Shown here piece after piece: positions 59,024 to 61,014 of a DNA stretch of 61,014 nt. Below the pieces are notes generated by a model. That model did no database searches and was not told the origin of the DNA. It saw nothing but the letters and a program-made list of their open reading frames with translations. This DNA is from Pseudomonas sp. SLFW (lineage in GTDB: Bacteria; Pseudomonadota; Gammaproteobacteria; Pseudomonadales; Pseudomonadaceae), in contig NZ_JAAAKW010000023.1 in the NCBI RefSeq assembly GCF_009905615.1, positions 1 to 61,014 of the forward strand. Reading direction: 5' to 3'. The stretch's first letter is position 1; every line of letters starts with the position of its first letter. A program made the position numbers and the translations under genes.

Positions 59024-60361
59024 TTAAAGAATGTAGCGAGACAGATCTTCGTCTTCCGCCAACTCGCCCAAGTGGCTGTTGACGTACGCCGCGTCGATCT
59101 GAATTGTGCCGCCATCCTGCGCGCCGGCCAGGTCGCCCGCACTGAAAGACACTTCTTCCAGCAGGCGTTCCAGCAGGGTGTGCAGACGACGGGCACCGAT
59201 ATTTTCGGTCTTCTCGTTCACTTGCCAAGCGATCTCGGCCAGGCGCTTGATGCCTTCCGGCAAGAACTCGATGTTCAGGCCTTCTGTCTTCAGCAGCTCG
59301 CGGTATTGCTCGGTCAGCGACGCGTGTGGCTCGCTCAGGATGCGTTCGAAATCCTGAGGGCTCAGGGCTTTCAGCTCGACGCGAATCGGCAGACGGCCTT
59401 GCAGCTCAGGCACCAGATCGCTCGGCTTGCTCAGGTGGAACGCACCGGATGCGATGAACAGGATGTGGTCGGTCTTGACCATTCCCAGTTTGGTGTTGAC
59501 CGTGCAGCCTTCGATCAGCGGCAGCAGGTCGCGCTGCACACCTTCACGGGAGACGTCCGCGCCGCCGACGTTGCCGCGCTTGGCGACTTTGTCGATTTCA
59601 TCGATGAACACGATGCCGTGCTGCTCGACTGCCTCCAGCGCCTTGCCCTTCAGCTCTTCGTCGTTGACCAGACGGCTCGCTTCTTCATCGCGGACCATCT
59701 TCAGCGCGTCCTTGACCTTCAGCTTGCGGCTCTTCTTCTTGCCCTTGCCCATATTGGCAAACAGGCTTTGCAACTGGTTGGTCATCTCTTCCATGCCCGG
59801 AGGCGCGGAGATATCGACGCCGCCCATTTCCGCGACTTCGATTTCGATTTCCTTGTCGTCCAGTTGGCCTTCACGCAGGCGTTTGCGGAACAACTGGCGG
59901 GTGTTGGAATCGGAGCCGCCCGCTGCGTCTTCGTTGAAACCCACGCGCGCAGGGGGCAGCAGGGCGTCGAGGATGCGATCTTCGGCGGCGTCTTCGGCGC
60001 GATGACGGACCTTGGTCATTTCCTGTTCGCGCAGCAGCTTCATGGCGGCGTCAGCCAGATCACGAATGATCGACTCGACGTCACGGCCCACGTAGCCGAC
60101 TTCGGTGAACTTGGTGGCTTCGACCTTGATGAAAGGTGCGTTGGCCAGCTTGGCCAGACGACGGGCGATTTCGGTTTTACCGACGCCGGTCGGGCCGATC
60201 ATCAGAATGTTTTTCGGGGTGACTTCAACGCGCAGCTCTTCAGGGAGCTGCATCCGGCGCCAGCGGTTACGCAGCGCGATGGCGACGGCGCGCTTGGCAT
60301 CGTCCTGGCCGATGATATGGCGATTGAGTTCGTGGACGATTTCACGGGGAGTCATGGACAT
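59024..60361 (-). CDS. hslU: ATP-dependent protease ATPase subunit HslU
   Basis: AAA+ unfoldase that forms hexamers on the HslV peptidase. 445 residues from the ATG at 60361 (SMTPREIVHELNRHIIGQ), as in the family; a TTG three codons earlier is too close to the AGGA site. Walker A GPTGVGKTE (about 56-64), the pore-loop GYVGRDVE (about 90-97), Walker B IVFIDEIDK and the C-terminal sensor GARRLHTLLERLLEEVSF are seen, and the end SRYIL docks into HslV. A REPIN follows. Confidence 0.97.
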   Translation of the reverse strand: MSMTPREIVHELNRHIIGQDDAKRAVAIALRNRWRRMQLPEELRVEVTPKNILMIGPTGVGKTEIARRLAKLANAPFIKVEATKFTEVGYVGRDVESIIRDLADAAMKLLREQEMTKVRHRAEDAAEDRILDALLPPARVGFNEDAAGGSDSNTRQLFRKRLREGQLDDKEIEIEVAEMGGVDISAPPGMEEMTNQLQSLFANMGKGKKKSRKLKVKDALKMVRDEEASRLVNDEELKGKALEAVEQHGIVFIDEIDKVAKRGNVGGADVSREGVQRDLLPLIEGCTVNTKLGMVKTDHILFIASGAFHLSKPSDLVPELQGRLPIRVELKALSPQDFERILSEPHASLTEQYRELLKTEGLNIEFLPEGIKRLAEIAWQVNEKTENIGARRLHTLLERLLEEVSFSAGDLAGAQDGGTIQIDAAYVNSHLGELAEDEDLSRYIL

Positions 60362-60427
60362 GGTTTTCAACGGTCCTCTTGAGCGAATGAGTCCGGCAGC
60401 CGCGATGAATTGCGGCGCCTGTCGGGC

Positions 60428-60958
60428 TTATTCAGCGAGGTCCTGCTCCTCAATGGTGATGTTGTGGTTGGTGAACACGCAGATGTCGCCCGCGATGTGC
60501 AGCGCGGTTTCGGCGATTTCGCGCGCCGACAGTTCAGTTTTCAGCAACAGGGCGCGGGCAGCGGCTTGGGCGAACGCACCGCCGGAGCCCATAGCGATCA
60601 GGCCATCTTCAGGCTCAACGACGTCACCGTTGCCGGTGATGATCAGGGACGCGTCTTTGTTGGCGACGGCGAGCATGGCTTCAAGACGGCTCAGGGAACG
60701 GTCGGTCCGCCAGTCTTTGGCCAACTCGACGGCTGCGCGAACCAAATGCCCCTGGTGTTTTTCCAGCTGGGCTTCGAAACGTTCGAACAGGGTGAAGGCG
60801 TCAGCGGTGGCGCCCGCGAAACCGGCGATCACTTGGCCGTGGTAGAGGCGGCGGACCTTCTTGGCGTTACCTTTCATGACGGTATTGCCCAGGGAAACCT
60901 GGCCGTCACCGGCCATGACGACTTTGCCTTGGCGGCGCACTGAAACGATGGTGGTCAA
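60428..60958 (-). CDS. hslV: ATP-dependent protease peptidase subunit HslV (TTG start)
   Basis: Proteasome-like threonine peptidase, 176 residues, partner of HslU. The TTG at 60958 is chosen because the catalytic N-terminal Thr must follow the initiator Met directly: TTG is followed by ACC (Thr), giving TTIVSVRRQGKVVMAGDGQVSLGNTVMKG. GGAG lies nine bases upstream. A GTG five codons earlier would bury Thr1. Further motifs are GFAGATADAFTL and IAMGSGGAFAQAAARALL. Hsl genes are usually heat-shock controlled; the promoter lies at or beyond the window end. Confidence 0.94.
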   Translation of the reverse strand: MTTIVSVRRQGKVVMAGDGQVSLGNTVMKGNAKKVRRLYHGQVIAGFAGATADAFTLFERFEAQLEKHQGHLVRAAVELAKDWRTDRSLSRLEAMLAVANKDASLIITGNGDVVEPEDGLIAMGSGGAFAQAAARALLLKTELSAREIAETALHIAGDICVFTNHNITIEEQDLAE

Positions 60959-61014
60959 GGGGAGAGTCTCCACGCGAGGGGGCGAAAATGCCCTGATGGA
61001 AACTCATATGGGGG

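Overview
The window is a GC-rich Pseudomonas chromosome segment, most like the P. fluorescens species complex. The evidence is gene content and order: a full hut locus, a class II (medium-chain-length) pha cluster beside ubiEJB-hisIE-tatABC, hslVU, opgGH and fbp. It is also studded with Pseudomonas-type REP doublets (REPINs). No rRNA, tRNA, CRISPR array, prophage, insertion sequence or replication origin was seen.

Layout. 1-783: the end of a Zn/Cd-type P1B-ATPase. 946-14188 (minus): a ten-gene histidine utilisation operon, hutU-hutT(urocanate)-hutX-hutW-hutV-hutH-like-hutH-hutT(histidine)-hutI-hutG. It has a recognisable sigma-54 -24/-12 element and a HutC-type operator upstream, and four REPINs inside it. 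14616-20028: an interposed block with an ECF sigma/NrsF-type anti-sigma pair, a SigK-like sigma/RskA pair with a second RskA copy carrying the remnant of a sigma gene, a DUF3455 secreted protein and nhaA. 20113-22974: hutD-hutC (minus) and divergent hutF (plus), which complete the pathway histidine -> urocanate -> imidazolonepropionate -> formiminoglutamate -> formylglutamate -> glutamate. 23113-33080 (minus): a lipocalin with a small lipoprotein, DUF924, fbp, a DUF3999/DUF2339 envelope pair and glgP. 33393-39772 (plus): pip, dtd, opgG and opgH. 40142-44286 (minus): two tandem HBM-type chemoreceptors. 44467-50605 (minus): one compact run, ubiE-ubiJ-ubiB-hisI-hisE-tatA-tatB-tatC-rsmE. 50747-58145: the polyhydroxyalkanoate region, with a small PHA-system protein and phaI-phaF on plus and phaC1-phaZ-phaC2-phaD on minus, converging between phaF and phaD. 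58498-60958 (minus): hslV-hslU and a DUF971 protein.

Main points of interest. The upstream histidase paralogue has lost exactly the Ala-Ser-Gly tripeptide that makes the MIO cofactor, and also an active-site Tyr, yet keeps most of the other pocket residues, so it is probably not an ordinary ammonia-lyase. The sigma/RskA module has duplicated, and the second sigma has decayed to its region 4.2. A SigF-type promoter match overlaps the first possible ATG of the NrsF-linked sigma gene. A matching inverted pair of ~103-bp REPINs flanks one chemoreceptor. phaC1 has a good sigma-54 promoter match.
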